A stretch of 64,000 bases of DNA from Streptomyces sp. 11x1. Lineage in GTDB: Bacteria; Actinomycetota; Actinomycetes; Streptomycetales; Streptomycetaceae. The notes beneath the pieces are model-generated. The model searched no databases and was not told where the DNA came from. It saw nothing but the letters and a program-made list of their open reading frames with translations. Every line of letters starts with the position of its first letter. The first letter of the stretch is position 1. This document shows positions 32,477 to 40,417 of the stretch, piece after piece. The stretch is from positions 930,001 through 994,000 of the forward strand of contig NZ_CP122458.1 of assembly GCF_032598905.1 (NCBI RefSeq). The letters are read 5' to 3'. A program made the position numbers and the translations under genes.

Positions 32477-32905
32477 ATGGTCGGCACCAAGGCACCTCCT
32501 TCGCTCCTCTACATGGTCAAGCAGGTCGAGCTCGTTGTCCGCTCCCGCCTGGACGATCTGGTGAAGCCGGCCGGGATCACGGCGCTGCAGTACACCTCGC
32601 TCACGGTCCTCCAGCGCCACGACGGGCTCTCGGCCGCCCAGCTCGCCCGCGACTCGTTCGTCACGGCCCAGTCCGTCGCGGATCTCGTCCGCAGCCTGGA
32701 GAACCGGGGGCTCGTGCGCCGGGAGCGCAATCCACGCAACCGGCGCGAGCTGCTCATCCTGCTGACCGACGAGGGGCGCGAGCTGCTCGCCCGCGTCGCG
32801 GGGCCCGTGCGCGACCTGGAGGAACGCATGATCAGCGACCTCACCCCGCACCAGGCCGACCAGCTCCGGCAGGCACTGTCCAAAGCATGGCACGCGCTGT
32901 CGTAG
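32477..32905 (+). CDS. MarR-family regulator of the ADH/ALDH operon
   Basis: About 142 residues from ATG 32477; an ATG at 32459 would add six residues, and neither has a ribosome site, so the message may be nearly leaderless. The winged helix-turn-helix has ITALQYTSLTVLQRHDGLSAAQLARDSFVTAQSVADLVRSLENRGLVRRERNPRNRRELLILLTDEGRELL. Divergent from the aldehyde/alcohol dehydrogenase operon, with two palindromes between. It should derepress those genes when its aromatic or aldehyde ligand binds. Confidence 0.9.
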   Translation: MVGTKAPPSLLYMVKQVELVVRSRLDDLVKPAGITALQYTSLTVLQRHDGLSAAQLARDSFVTAQSVADLVRSLENRGLVRRERNPRNRRELLILLTDEGRELLARVAGPVRDLEERMISDLTPHQADQLRQALSKAWHALS

Positions 32906-33060
32906 GGGGCACTGCGCAAAACTCCGGACTTCATGCCGAAGAAATCGAAGACATATGTCAATCGAACATGCTGAAATTCACTCTGACGAGGGTAACTTGC
33001 AGGGCGGGGAAGGGTTTTGCCCTCACACCCTCACAGAGTCCGGTAGGAGGCGATGCCGTC

Positions 33061-33444
33061 GTGTCGAGCGACCCCACACCGCCCGCGACCGGGTACCTGC
33101 GCGTTCGCACGGACCGCGGCCACAGCGTGCTCGAACTGCACGGTGAGATCGACATCGCGGCGGCCGTGGAGATCATTCCGCATCTCGACACGGAGACCGG
33201 CCGCCCCGGCGCCCGGATCGTGATCGACCTCCGGCACGTCGAGTTCTTCGACTGCTCCGGGCTGCGACTGCTCTACCGGGCTCGGCAGCGGGTACTCGAC
33301 CGCGACGGCGAACTGCGCCTGGTCTGCACCCATCCGCTCACCCTGCGCGTCCTCAAGGTCACCGGCCTGGCCCGGCTGCTGCCGCCCGCCTCGTCCCTGG
33401 ACGCGGCCCTGGGACAGCCGGAGGCCACGTCCGGCACGTTATGA
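33061..33444 (+). CDS. STAS-domain anti-sigma-factor antagonist
   Basis: 127 residues from GTG 33061 (GGAGG ten bases upstream). The STAS fold is HSVLELHGEIDIAAAVEIIPHL and IVIDLRHVEFFDCSGLRLLYRA; the phospho-acceptor Ser is near residue 66 in DCSGLR. It is about 60% like the STAS protein at 6.0 kb over the core, with the same HVxFFDCSGLRxLxRA run, so they are paralogues of one BldG/RsbV-like subfamily. No anti-sigma gene is adjacent. The preceding 100 bases are unusually AT-rich and may hold its promoter. Confidence 0.85.
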   Translation: MSSDPTPPATGYLRVRTDRGHSVLELHGEIDIAAAVEIIPHLDTETGRPGARIVIDLRHVEFFDCSGLRLLYRARQRVLDRDGELRLVCTHPLTLRVLKVTGLARLLPPASSLDAALGQPEATSGTL

Positions 33445-33458
33445 CCCCGCTCCGGCCG

Positions 33459-34418
33459 TCAGCCCTCGCCTCCCACGGGCGCGTCGAACAGGGCGCTGAC
33501 GGACTCGCCGTTGTGGATACGGCGGACGGCCTCCGCGAGCGCGGGGGCGATGGAGAGCACCTTCAGCTTGTCGGTGCGCTCCTCCACAGGGACCGGCACG
33601 GTGTTGGTGCAGACGATCTCCAGCACGTCGGGCTGCTCGCTCAGCCGCTTCAGAGCGCCCGCAGCGAACAGCCCGTGGGTGCAGGCCACCCGGATCGAGC
33701 GCGGCCCCAACTCCCTGAGCCGCTGCAGGAGTTCCAGGACGGTACTGCCCTTGGCGATCTCGTCGTCCAGGACGATCACATCCCGTCCGGCGACCTCGCC
33801 GATCACCGAGCTGATGCTCACCCGGTCGTCGGCGAACCGCTGTTTGGCACCCGCCGCGACCTGCGCGCCGATCATCCGCGCGAACGCCGCCGCCTCCTTG
33901 GCGTTGCCCAGGTCCGGGGAGACCACCGTCGTACGCGTCAGGTCGTAGCGCCGGAAGTGCGCGGCCAGTTCACGCAACGCGTGCAGATGATCGACCGGCA
34001 CCGAGAAGAAGCCGTGCACCTGCGGCGAGTGCAGCGTCATGGCGAGCACCCGGCCCGCGCCCGCCGACACCATCAGATCGGCGACCAGCCGGCCGCCGAT
34101 GGAGATCCGCGGCGCGTCCTTCTTGTCCGAGCGGGCGTACGAGTAGTGCGGCATGACCACGGTGATCCGGCCGGCCGAGGCCCCGCGCGCCGCGTCGCAC
34201 ATCAGCAACAGCTCGACGAGGTGCTCCTGCACCGGCGTGACCAGCGGCTGGACCAGAAAGACGTCCTTCTCCCGGCAGTTGGCCTGGAGCTGCACCTCCA
34301 GACAGTCGTTGGCGAACCGGCTCACCCGGGACGGACTCAGCGGCACCCCGAGGTGCGCGCAGACCTCCTCCGCGAGTTCGGGGTGGGCGCTGCCGGTGAA
34401 GACGGCGATGTCACGCAC
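33459..34418 (-). CDS. Ribose-phosphate pyrophosphokinase, divergent form
   Basis: 319 residues. The paired Rossmann-like domains of PRPP synthetase: VFTGSAHPELAEEVCAHLG, the flexible loop PHYSYARSDKKD near 88, VVSPDLGNAKEAAAFARMIGA and the PRPP-binding loop VIVLDDEIAKGSTVLELLQRL. The PRPP loop differs from the DDMVDTG form of housekeeping enzymes and the metal-binding Asp block is DLGNAKEAA, so it is a second, divergent paralogue. It makes PRPP from ribose 5-phosphate and ATP, or has a specialised role. Divergent from the DUF4230 gene. Confidence 0.85.
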   Translation of the reverse strand: MRDIAVFTGSAHPELAEEVCAHLGVPLSPSRVSRFANDCLEVQLQANCREKDVFLVQPLVTPVQEHLVELLLMCDAARGASAGRITVVMPHYSYARSDKKDAPRISIGGRLVADLMVSAGAGRVLAMTLHSPQVHGFFSVPVDHLHALRELAAHFRRYDLTRTTVVSPDLGNAKEAAAFARMIGAQVAAGAKQRFADDRVSISSVIGEVAGRDVIVLDDEIAKGSTVLELLQRLRELGPRSIRVACTHGLFAAGALKRLSEQPDVLEIVCTNTVPVPVEERTDKLKVLSIAPALAEAVRRIHNGESVSALFDAPVGGEG

Positions 34419-34545
34419 GGTCGGCTCCTCGCATGAACATGATCATTACGGGTTGCGCGGCTCATGCTAGGCGAACAAACACCAACTGGGCGTTCCTCCA
34501 CGGTCTTTGAGGGCATTCGTTGAAAGAGGAAGGAGGGCCGTCGAC

Positions 34546-35202
34546 ATGACGACGTCCATCAAACGCACGCGTGTGCCCGGCTGGGCCAAGCTGCTCGCCG
34601 CCGTGGTCATCCTCATCGTGGTGCTGCTGGCCGCGCTGCGGATGCTGGTCTTCGGAGGGCTGGACGACGTGTTCGGCACCGAGGAGCACGACCGCTCGGG
34701 ACCGACGCTCCTGAAGTCCATCCAGGACATGAGCCGTTACGACGCCGCCTCGGGCAACTTCCAGGTGGTCGTCGACCTGGAGAAGGACGCCAAGTACCTG
34801 CCGGACGCGATCCGCGGTACCCGCACGCTGTACGTGGGCGCGGGCACCGTGGACGCCTATGTCGACCTCGGCAAGGTCGGCGAGAACGACGTGAAGATGA
34901 ACGAGGACCGCACCTCGGCCACCATCGACCTCCCGCACGCCCAGCTCGGCAAACCCGCCCTCGACACCGAGCACTCCTACGCCGTCTCCAAGGAGCGCGG
35001 CCTGCTCGACCGCCTCGGCGACCTGTTCTCGGACAACCCCAACGGCGAACAGGCGGTGCAGCGCCTGGCCGTCAAGCACATCGGGGACGCCGCGAAGGAG
35101 AGCAAGCTCACGGAGCGGGCCGAGGCCAACACCACCGACATGCTCGAAGGACTGCTGAAGTCGCTCGGCTTCGAGGAGGTGAAGGTGACGTACGGGTCGT
35201 GA
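34546..35202 (+). CDS. DUF4230 membrane-anchored protein
   Basis: 218 residues. Start ATG 34546 with AGGAGG 9 bases upstream. One N-terminal membrane span (AKLLAAVVILIVVLLAALRMLVF, ~17-40) is followed by an extracytoplasmic region with the DUF4230 signatures LKSIQDMSRYDAASGNFQVVVDLEKDAKYLP, LYVGAGTVDAYVDLGKV and LLKSLGFEEVKVTYGS. The family function is unknown. A strong terminator follows 10 bases after the stop; a single-gene unit. Confidence 0.88.
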   Translation: MTTSIKRTRVPGWAKLLAAVVILIVVLLAALRMLVFGGLDDVFGTEEHDRSGPTLLKSIQDMSRYDAASGNFQVVVDLEKDAKYLPDAIRGTRTLYVGAGTVDAYVDLGKVGENDVKMNEDRTSATIDLPHAQLGKPALDTEHSYAVSKERGLLDRLGDLFSDNPNGEQAVQRLAVKHIGDAAKESKLTERAEANTTDMLEGLLKSLGFEEVKVTYGS

Positions 35203-35212
35203 CCGGAAATCA

Positions 35213-35241
35213 GTGCCCTCCCCGCACCGCGGGGAGGGCAC
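35213..35241 (+). terminator. Hairpin terminator
   Basis: GTGCCCTCCCCGC / GCGGGGAGGGCAC, a perfect 13-bp stem with a three-base loop, after the DUF4230 gene. Confidence 0.85.
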
Positions 35242-35494
35242 GCCGTACGACGGCCCGTCCGCGGCCGGCGTACCCGCGCGCCCTCCCACGCCCCTCCGCT
35301 CCCGGGCGCCTGACGGCGTCCCTCGAACGGGAGCGGGCCCCTGTCACTCGCGATCCGGATGCCCGCGAGGGGCGGGCCGAAACCCGGCGGGGCCCGGTCG
35401 GCGACTTCCCGCACACGGCGCGCAGGTGGGCATCGCGGACCACTTCGGGGGTAACAGGCCTGGTACAGAAGGAAGTTGAAATCGGGAGGGTCGC

Positions 35495-36214
35495 ATGGCC
35501 GGCACCACGTCACGTTCCCGTTCCACCACCTCCGGCCGCCGTTCCGCGGCGGCCGAGCGCGGGCCACGACCGCTCCCGCTGCCCTTGCGGCTGCTGGCGA
35601 TGGCCCTGGCCTTCCTGGCGATGGTGGCGTTCGGCGCGGTACTGGCCGGGCTCACCCTCCAGCCGTCCCCGGCGTCGGAGGCGCTCACCCACAGCAACCT
35701 CCGCCCCGGCGCCTCGCTGGAGCTGTACTGGCACCACCCCGACGCGCGCGACGCGCTCAAGCAGATCGGCGGGAACATCGTGCTGGGCCTGCCGTTCGGG
35801 ATCCTGCTGCCGGTGCTGGCGCCCGGCGCGCGCGGTCTGCTGCGGGTGCCCGCCCTGACCGCGCTGATGATGCTGCTGGTCGAGCTGGTGCAGGGCGCGC
35901 TGGTCACCGGACGGGCGTTCGACATCGACGACGTCATCCTCAACACCACGGGCGCGCTGCTGGGCTATCTGCTGCTGGGCCGGCGCCTCGGCCGCGCCGT
36001 ACACGCCAGGGCGCCGCGAGAGCCGAAGCCCGCACCGGCTCGGGGCGGGACACCGGCGCGGGGCACGGGGGCGCCTCGCGGCAAGGGAACTGCTCAGGGC
36101 AAGGGGACGGGCCAGCCGAAGGGGCCGCGCGGCGCCTGGGGCCGGCGTCTGCGGGTGGGCCGGCGCAAGGAGGCCGGTCCGGCGTCCGGGCGGGCTAGCG
36201 CGGCGTCCAGGTGA
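35495..36214 (+). CDS. VanZ-like membrane protein
   Basis: 239 residues. Basic N-terminus, then four membrane spans: LRLLAMALAFLAMVAFGAVLAGLT, GGNIVLGLPFGILLPVLAP, VPALTALMMLLVELVQGAL and VILNTTGALLGYLLLG. The NxxGNxxLxxPFGxLLP and GRxxDxDDxxxNTxGAxxGYLL patterns are VanZ signatures. The C-terminal 65 residues are a Pro/Gly/Lys-rich tail. The family includes the teicoplanin-resistance accessory VanZ, but the general function is unknown. The 3' end overlaps the convergent small gene by 20 bases. Confidence 0.85.
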   Translation: MAGTTSRSRSTTSGRRSAAAERGPRPLPLPLRLLAMALAFLAMVAFGAVLAGLTLQPSPASEALTHSNLRPGASLELYWHHPDARDALKQIGGNIVLGLPFGILLPVLAPGARGLLRVPALTALMMLLVELVQGALVTGRAFDIDDVILNTTGALLGYLLLGRRLGRAVHARAPREPKPAPARGGTPARGTGAPRGKGTAQGKGTGQPKGPRGAWGRRLRVGRRKEAGPASGRASAASR

Positions 36215-36431
36215 ACTTGTCGCCGCCCACCCATCGGACCTGGTCGGGATCGTCGAGGTCGTGCACGACGACTCCGTATGCGGCGGCCGTCTGGAGGACG
36301 TCCGTCAGCCGCTTCGCCTCGCCGACCACCTGGCCGTCGATCTCCACGATCCGGAACGGCGGCGTACCGGGCTGCACCCCGAGCACCAGGACCCGGGGAT
36401 GGGAAATGTAGGGGCTCGCGCTTTCGGTCAT
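36195..36431 (-). CDS. Small conserved hypothetical protein
   Basis: 78 residues from ATG 36431. Text: SHPRVLVLGVQPGTPPFRIVEIDGQVVGEAKRLTDVLQTAAAYGVVVHDLDDPDQVRWVGGDKFTWTP, compact and well biased, with alternating strands and helices and no membrane span. It looks like a small soluble domain seen repeatedly in Streptomyces, but I cannot name it. Convergent with the VanZ gene, overlapping it by 20 bases. Confidence 0.7.
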   Translation of the reverse strand: MTESASPYISHPRVLVLGVQPGTPPFRIVEIDGQVVGEAKRLTDVLQTAAAYGVVVHDLDDPDQVRWVGGDKFTWTPR

Positions 36432-36570
36432 GTTTCGAGGGTAGAGCGGTCCGGCGGCGGGTGACGGGGTGAGGACGGGACGGGCCGGTCCGACGGCGCC
36501 TGTGATCGTCCGGCCGTCGTGCGGGTACCCGGGGCCTGGGTGACGCTGGAAGCGGGAGGCTGGAGGTGCC

Positions 36571-37614
36571 ATGGATCCCGTCGAGGCCCTGGACCGGATC
36601 GCTTTCCTGCTGGAGCGGGACCGGGCCCCCACCTACCGCGTACGGGCGTTCCGTACGGCCGCCGCCGTGCTCGGCGCGTTGCCGGCCGACGAGGTCGCCG
36701 AGCGGGCGGCCGCGGGCTCGCTGGAGTCGCTGAAGGGGGTCGGGCCGAGGACCGCGCAGGTGGCGCGCGAGGCGCTGGCCGGGGAGGTGCCGGGCTACCT
36801 GCGGAAACTGGAGCAGGGGGCCGAGGCTCCGCTCACGGAGGGTGACGCGGGCGCGGAGCTGAGGAAGCTGATCAGGGGCGACTGCCATGTGCACTCCGAC
36901 TGGTCGGACGGCGGCAGCCCGATCGAGGAGATGGGCCGGACCGGCGCGCGCCTCGGCCACGAGTGGACGGTGCTCACCGACCACTCCCCCAGGCTGACCG
37001 TCGCCCGTGGCCTGTCCCCGGAGCGGTTGCGGGAGCAGCTCGACGTGGTGGCCGCGCTGAACGAGACCTGGGCGCCGTTCCGGCTCCTCACCGGCATCGA
37101 GTGCGACATCCTCGACGACGGCTCGCTGGACCAGGAGCCGGAGCTGCTGGACAGGCTGGACGTGGTGGTGGTGTCCGTCCACTCCAAGCTGCGGATGGAC
37201 GCCCGGGCGATGACCCGGCGGATGGTCGCCGCGGTACGTGATCCGCATTCGGACGTGCTCGGGCACTGCACGGGGCGGCTGGTCACCGGGCGGGGCCGCC
37301 CGGAGTCGGAGTTCGACGCGGACGCGGTGTTCGCGGCGTGCGCGGAGACCGGGACGGCCGTGGAGATCAACTCCCGGCCGGAGCGGCTGGATCCGCCGCG
37401 GCGGCTGCTGCGGCGGGCCGTGGAGGCGGGGGTGCTGTTCTCGATCGACACGGACGCGCACGCACCGGGGCAGTTGACGTGGCAGGTGCACGGGTGTGCT
37501 CGGGCGGAGGAGTGCGAGGTGCCGGCCGAGCGGGTGGTGACGACGTGGGGGGTGGATGAGGTGGTGAGGTGGGCGCGTGATCGGGAGGTGCCGGAGGGAG
37601 TGGTGAGTGCCTGA
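36571..37614 (+). CDS. PHP-domain protein with helix-hairpin-helix N-terminus (PolX-like)
   Basis: 347 residues. The N-terminus (AFLLERDRAPTYRVRAFRTAAAVL ... SLESLKGVGPRTAQVAREAL) is the helix-hairpin-helix region of PolX/polymerase-X C-terminal modules. A PHP phosphoesterase domain follows: DCHVHSDWSDGG near residue 105 (H-x-H metal site), TVLTDHS, GIECDI, VVVSVHSKL, DVLGHCTGR and DTDAHAP. The polymerase palm domain is absent. It is probably a metal-dependent phosphatase or exonuclease for DNA ends. Single gene, followed by a half copy of the inverted repeat. Confidence 0.88.
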   Translation: MDPVEALDRIAFLLERDRAPTYRVRAFRTAAAVLGALPADEVAERAAAGSLESLKGVGPRTAQVAREALAGEVPGYLRKLEQGAEAPLTEGDAGAELRKLIRGDCHVHSDWSDGGSPIEEMGRTGARLGHEWTVLTDHSPRLTVARGLSPERLREQLDVVAALNETWAPFRLLTGIECDILDDGSLDQEPELLDRLDVVVVSVHSKLRMDARAMTRRMVAAVRDPHSDVLGHCTGRLVTGRGRPESEFDADAVFAACAETGTAVEINSRPERLDPPRRLLRRAVEAGVLFSIDTDAHAPGQLTWQVHGCARAEECEVPAERVVTTWGVDEVVRWARDREVPEGVVSA

Positions 37615-37650
37615 GAGCTCGGGGGTTCGGCGCGTCGGCGGGCGCGGGTG

Positions 37651-37697
37651 GGGTTGTGGCTGGTCACGCAGTTCCCCGCGCCCCTTGAGGGGCGCGG
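37651..37697. repeat. Inverted-repeat family, copy 3 (single arm with hairpin)
   Basis: One arm of the long repeat (CACGCAGTTCCCCGCGCCCC) followed at once by its own closing hairpin CCGCGCCCC-TTGA-GGGGCGCGG (37676-37697). It has no distal arm, unlike copies 1, 2 and 4. It lies between two co-directional genes and may act as a terminator for the PHP gene. Confidence 0.75.
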
Positions 37698-37725
37698 ATG
37701 TGATCGTCTTCGAGAAAGGTGAGCC

Positions 37726-38391
37726 ATGGGAAAAGCTGCTGTCTTCGACGTCGACGGGACCCTCGTCGACACCAATCATCTGCATGTCGTCTCCTGGTGG
37801 GAGGCGTTTCGCCAGGGTGGGCACGAGGTGGCCATGCACGACGTCCATCGGGCGGTGGGGTTGCCGTCCGGGGACCTGATCACGCAGCTGCTGGGTGAGG
37901 AGCGGGATCCGGCGGAGAAGGACGCTCTGAGCGCCGCGCACAAGGCGTTGTACGGGACGTACTTCGAGCGGCTGCCCGCCCTGCCGGACGCGGGGCGGCT
38001 GCTGCGGCGACTCGACGGGCAGGGCTGGAGCGTGGTGCTGGCGACCTCGGCGGGCGGGGCCGAGCTGGCCGCGTTGCGGCGGGCCATCGGGGCCGACGAC
38101 GCCATCGCGGCGACGGCCAGCGCCGACGACGTGGCCCAGGGGAAGCCGGCGCCGGACCCCGTCGAGCAGGCCCTGGAGCTGGCGGGGGCGGAGGCCGAGC
38201 TGTCGGTGTTCGTCGGGGACACCGTCTGGGACATGCGGGCCGGCGCCCGGGCCGGGGTGCGCTGTGTGGCCGTGCTCTCCGGAGGCATCCCACGGCCCGA
38301 ACTGGAGGCGGCCGGCGCGGAGGCGGTGTTCCGGAATCCGGCCCATCTGCTGGCCGCCCTGGAGGAGAGTCCGCTGGGCCGGGAGGAATGA
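37726..38391 (+). CDS. HAD-superfamily phosphatase (beta-PGM/phosphoglycolate phosphatase type)
   Basis: 221 residues. Motif I DVDGTLVDTN at residues 6-15, motif II VLATSAGGAEL near 106, motif III QGKPAPDP near 140 and motif IV GDTVWDMRAG near 165, with a helical cap between I and II (subclass IA). It hydrolyses a phosphate monoester; the substrate is unknown. AAAGGTGAG precedes ATG 37726. The 6S-like RNA gene follows 100 bases downstream on the same strand. Confidence 0.9.
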   Translation: MGKAAVFDVDGTLVDTNHLHVVSWWEAFRQGGHEVAMHDVHRAVGLPSGDLITQLLGEERDPAEKDALSAAHKALYGTYFERLPALPDAGRLLRRLDGQGWSVVLATSAGGAELAALRRAIGADDAIAATASADDVAQGKPAPDPVEQALELAGAEAELSVFVGDTVWDMRAGARAGVRCVAVLSGGIPRPELEAAGAEAVFRNPAHLLAALEESPLGREE

Positions 38392-38486
38392 CCTGGTGAC
38401 AGCCGCTGTGGGCAGCCCGGTACAACGTGACACAGATCACCGCCATTGTCCGGACCGGAAGGAACACCCCTTGGTAGTTTCCCGTT

Positions 38487-38655
38487 GAACCAGCCGTGGG
38501 TGTGGATGGGACAGTGTCCCCGGGCCTCACCTTTTGCCCACAGGGACGATCGTTCGGCTGAAGCCCTGTGGAGCCTTTCGCCGAGAGGCGACGGCCATCC
38601 GCACCCACACACAGACCGCCCCGACCGTGATTCCCCCGTCCCGGTCGGGGCTTCT
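38487..38655 (+). ncRNA. ssrS: Probable 6S-like regulatory RNA
   Basis: A non-coding stretch with a conserved-looking rod fold. A 14-bp closing helix (38496-38509 with 38595-38608, one G-U pair), an internal bubble containing a small hairpin on its 3' side (GCCTTTC/GAGAGGC, 38573-38589), and an apical helix CCACAGGG/CCCTGTGG (38538-38545 with 38564-38571). This layout - closing stem, central bubble with 3' hairpin, terminal stem - is that of 6S RNA, which mimics an open promoter and binds RNA polymerase. A TAGTTT (38475-38480) sits at the right place for a start near 38487 and an intrinsic terminator closes it. Ends are estimates. Confidence 0.6.
38618..38651 (+). terminator. Intrinsic terminator of the 6S-like RNA
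   Basis: GCCCCGACCG (38618-38627) pairs exactly with CGGTCGGGGC (38642-38651), followed by a pyrimidine-rich TTCTCCTTG tract. Confidence 0.75.
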
Positions 38656-38922
38656 CCTTGCCCGGGGTGATCAGGCACCGAACGCTGCCCGGTGGGCGCG
38701 GGCCTCGGCGGACATGCCGTCCGCTCCCGTCTGGCGGGCGCCGTCACTCTCCTGCGGGTTCGCATCCGGGCCACGTACGCCGAGCGACTGACCCGGGCGG
38801 GATCGGCGGAGTCGGCGGGCGGCGCCGCGTCCCGTGTGGCCGGTAGTGGCCGCGTGCATCCTCCGGGCCCGGGTACTCGTGGGCGGCTCCGGAGGGATCG
38901 AAGTGCGCGAGAGGAGTCTGCG

Positions 38923-39951
38923 GTGAACGGAGAATCCGGCGGCAGGATCGTGGTCACCGGCGCCACCGGCAATGTGGGGACGAGTCTGGTGCGGCTGCTC
39001 GCGGAGGACGCGCGGGTCGACCGGGTACGGGGCCTGGCCCGGCGGATCCCCGACCGGTCCCCGGCGAAGACGGACTGGTCGGCCGTGGACGTCGGGTCCG
39101 AGGAGGCCGATCTGGTCAAGGAGTTCGAGGGGGCGGACGCGGTCGTCCATCTCGCCTGGGCGTTCCAGCCGACACACGACCCGGCCGCCACCTGGCGGAC
39201 CAATGTGCTGGGCAGCATCCGGGTCTTCGAGGCGGTGGCGAAGGCCGAGGTCCCGACACTGGTGCACGCCTCGTCCGTCGGCGCCTACTCCCCCGGGCCG
39301 AAGGGCCGCGCGGTCGACGAGTCGTGGCCGACGCATGGCTGGCCGGACGCCGCGTACTGCCGGGAGAAGGCGTATCTGGAGCGGGCCCTGGACTCCTTCG
39401 AACACGAGCACCCCAGGGTGCGGGTGGTGCGGATGCGGCCCGCGATCCTGTTCAAACGGGAGTCGGCGAGCGAGCAGCGCCGTATCTTCGGCGGGCGTTT
39501 CCTGCCGGGGCAGCTGGCCCGGCCCGATCTCCTGCCGTTCCTGCCCGACATCCCCGGGCTGAAGGTGCAGGCCCTGCACACCGACGACGCGGCCCGCGCG
39601 TACCGGCTGGCCCTGCACTCCGACGCCCGTGGTGCCTTCAACATCGCGGCGGAGTCACCCGTGGACGCCGCGCTGCTCAGCGAGGTGCTGGGGTCCCGTC
39701 CGGTGCGGCTGCCCCGTGTCGCGGCCCGCTCGGCGATCGCCGCCGCGTGGAACCTGCGGCTGCTGCCCGCCTCGCCGCACCTCTTCGACGCCGTGCTGCG
39801 GCTGCCGCTGATGGACTGCTCGAAGGCCCGCGACGAGCTGCGCTGGCGGCCCGAGCGCACGTCGGTGGAGGTGCTGGAGGAGTTCCTGGAGGGGCTGCGG
39901 CACGGCGCCGGGGCGGAGACAGAACCGCTGCGGGGCCGGAAGGTCGGCTGA
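38923..39951 (+). CDS. NAD-dependent epimerase/dehydratase-family protein
   Basis: 342 residues from GTG 38923 (GAGGAG six bases upstream). Extended short-chain dehydrogenase: IVVTGATGNVGTSLVRLL at residues 9-26 binds NAD(P), VVHLAWAFQPTH and LVHASSVGAYSPG follow, and YCREKAYLERAL near 143 is the YxxxK active site. A C-terminal domain gives substrate specificity, which cannot be read. Similar proteins are annotated as epimerases or nucleoside-diphosphate-sugar dehydrogenases. Single gene bounded by the 6S-like RNA and a strong terminator. Confidence 0.88.
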   Translation: MNGESGGRIVVTGATGNVGTSLVRLLAEDARVDRVRGLARRIPDRSPAKTDWSAVDVGSEEADLVKEFEGADAVVHLAWAFQPTHDPAATWRTNVLGSIRVFEAVAKAEVPTLVHASSVGAYSPGPKGRAVDESWPTHGWPDAAYCREKAYLERALDSFEHEHPRVRVVRMRPAILFKRESASEQRRIFGGRFLPGQLARPDLLPFLPDIPGLKVQALHTDDAARAYRLALHSDARGAFNIAAESPVDAALLSEVLGSRPVRLPRVAARSAIAAAWNLRLLPASPHLFDAVLRLPLMDCSKARDELRWRPERTSVEVLEEFLEGLRHGAGAETEPLRGRKVG

Positions 39952-39977
39952 GCACGCCGGACGCGGCCCGGACACGA

Positions 39978-40011
39978 CGGCGCCTCCCCGGGTCCCACCG
40001 GGGAGGCGCCG
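39978..40011. terminator. Strong hairpin terminator
   Basis: A perfect 14-bp stem (CGGCGCCTCCCCGG with its complement at 39998-40011) with a six-base loop after the epimerase gene, also facing the end of the convergent small gene. Confidence 0.85.
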
Positions 40012-40075
40012 AGTCTCTGCAGGGGCCAGGGAGCGAGGGGCCGAGAGCCGACCTACGAGGGTCGGGCGACGTGGG

Positions 40076-40336
40076 TCAGCCGGAGGGCTCGTCGGGTACG
40101 GGCTGCTCGGGGTTGGCGGAGCCCGACCGCGGGGCGCCCTGCCGTCCGGTACCGGCCTCGTCCGTGTCGGGCACGTCGGTGGCCTCGTCGGCGGCACCTC
40201 CGTCACGCTCGTCGGCGGCGGCACGCGTCGGGGCCGCCTCCCACGGGTCCTCGCCCGCGGTCGCCTGCTGGTCGGGCATGTCCCTCGGTATGGGGTCCGT
40301 GTGCTCGCCGGGACCCTCCAGGCGGTGATCGTCCAC
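40076..40336 (-). CDS. Small acidic, probably disordered protein
   Basis: 86 residues from GTG 40336 (AAGGAG seven bases upstream). Composition is rich in Asp, Glu, Pro, Ala and Gly (DHRLEGPGEHTDPIPRDMPDQQ ... DERDGGAADEATDVPDTDEAG) with no hydrophobic core. The ribosome site and bias suggest a real gene. I do not recognise it. It is convergent with the epimerase and 80 bases after the phosphotransferase stop on the same strand. Confidence 0.5.
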   Translation of the reverse strand: MDDHRLEGPGEHTDPIPRDMPDQQATAGEDPWEAAPTRAAADERDGGAADEATDVPDTDEAGTGRQGAPRSGSANPEQPVPDEPSG

Positions 40337-40417
40337 GGCGCGCTCCTTCCTGCTGTCGTGCACCGCGCGCGGGTACCTCGGCCCGATCGGCTCAAACCAC
40401 GCGGTGTCCACGAGGTG

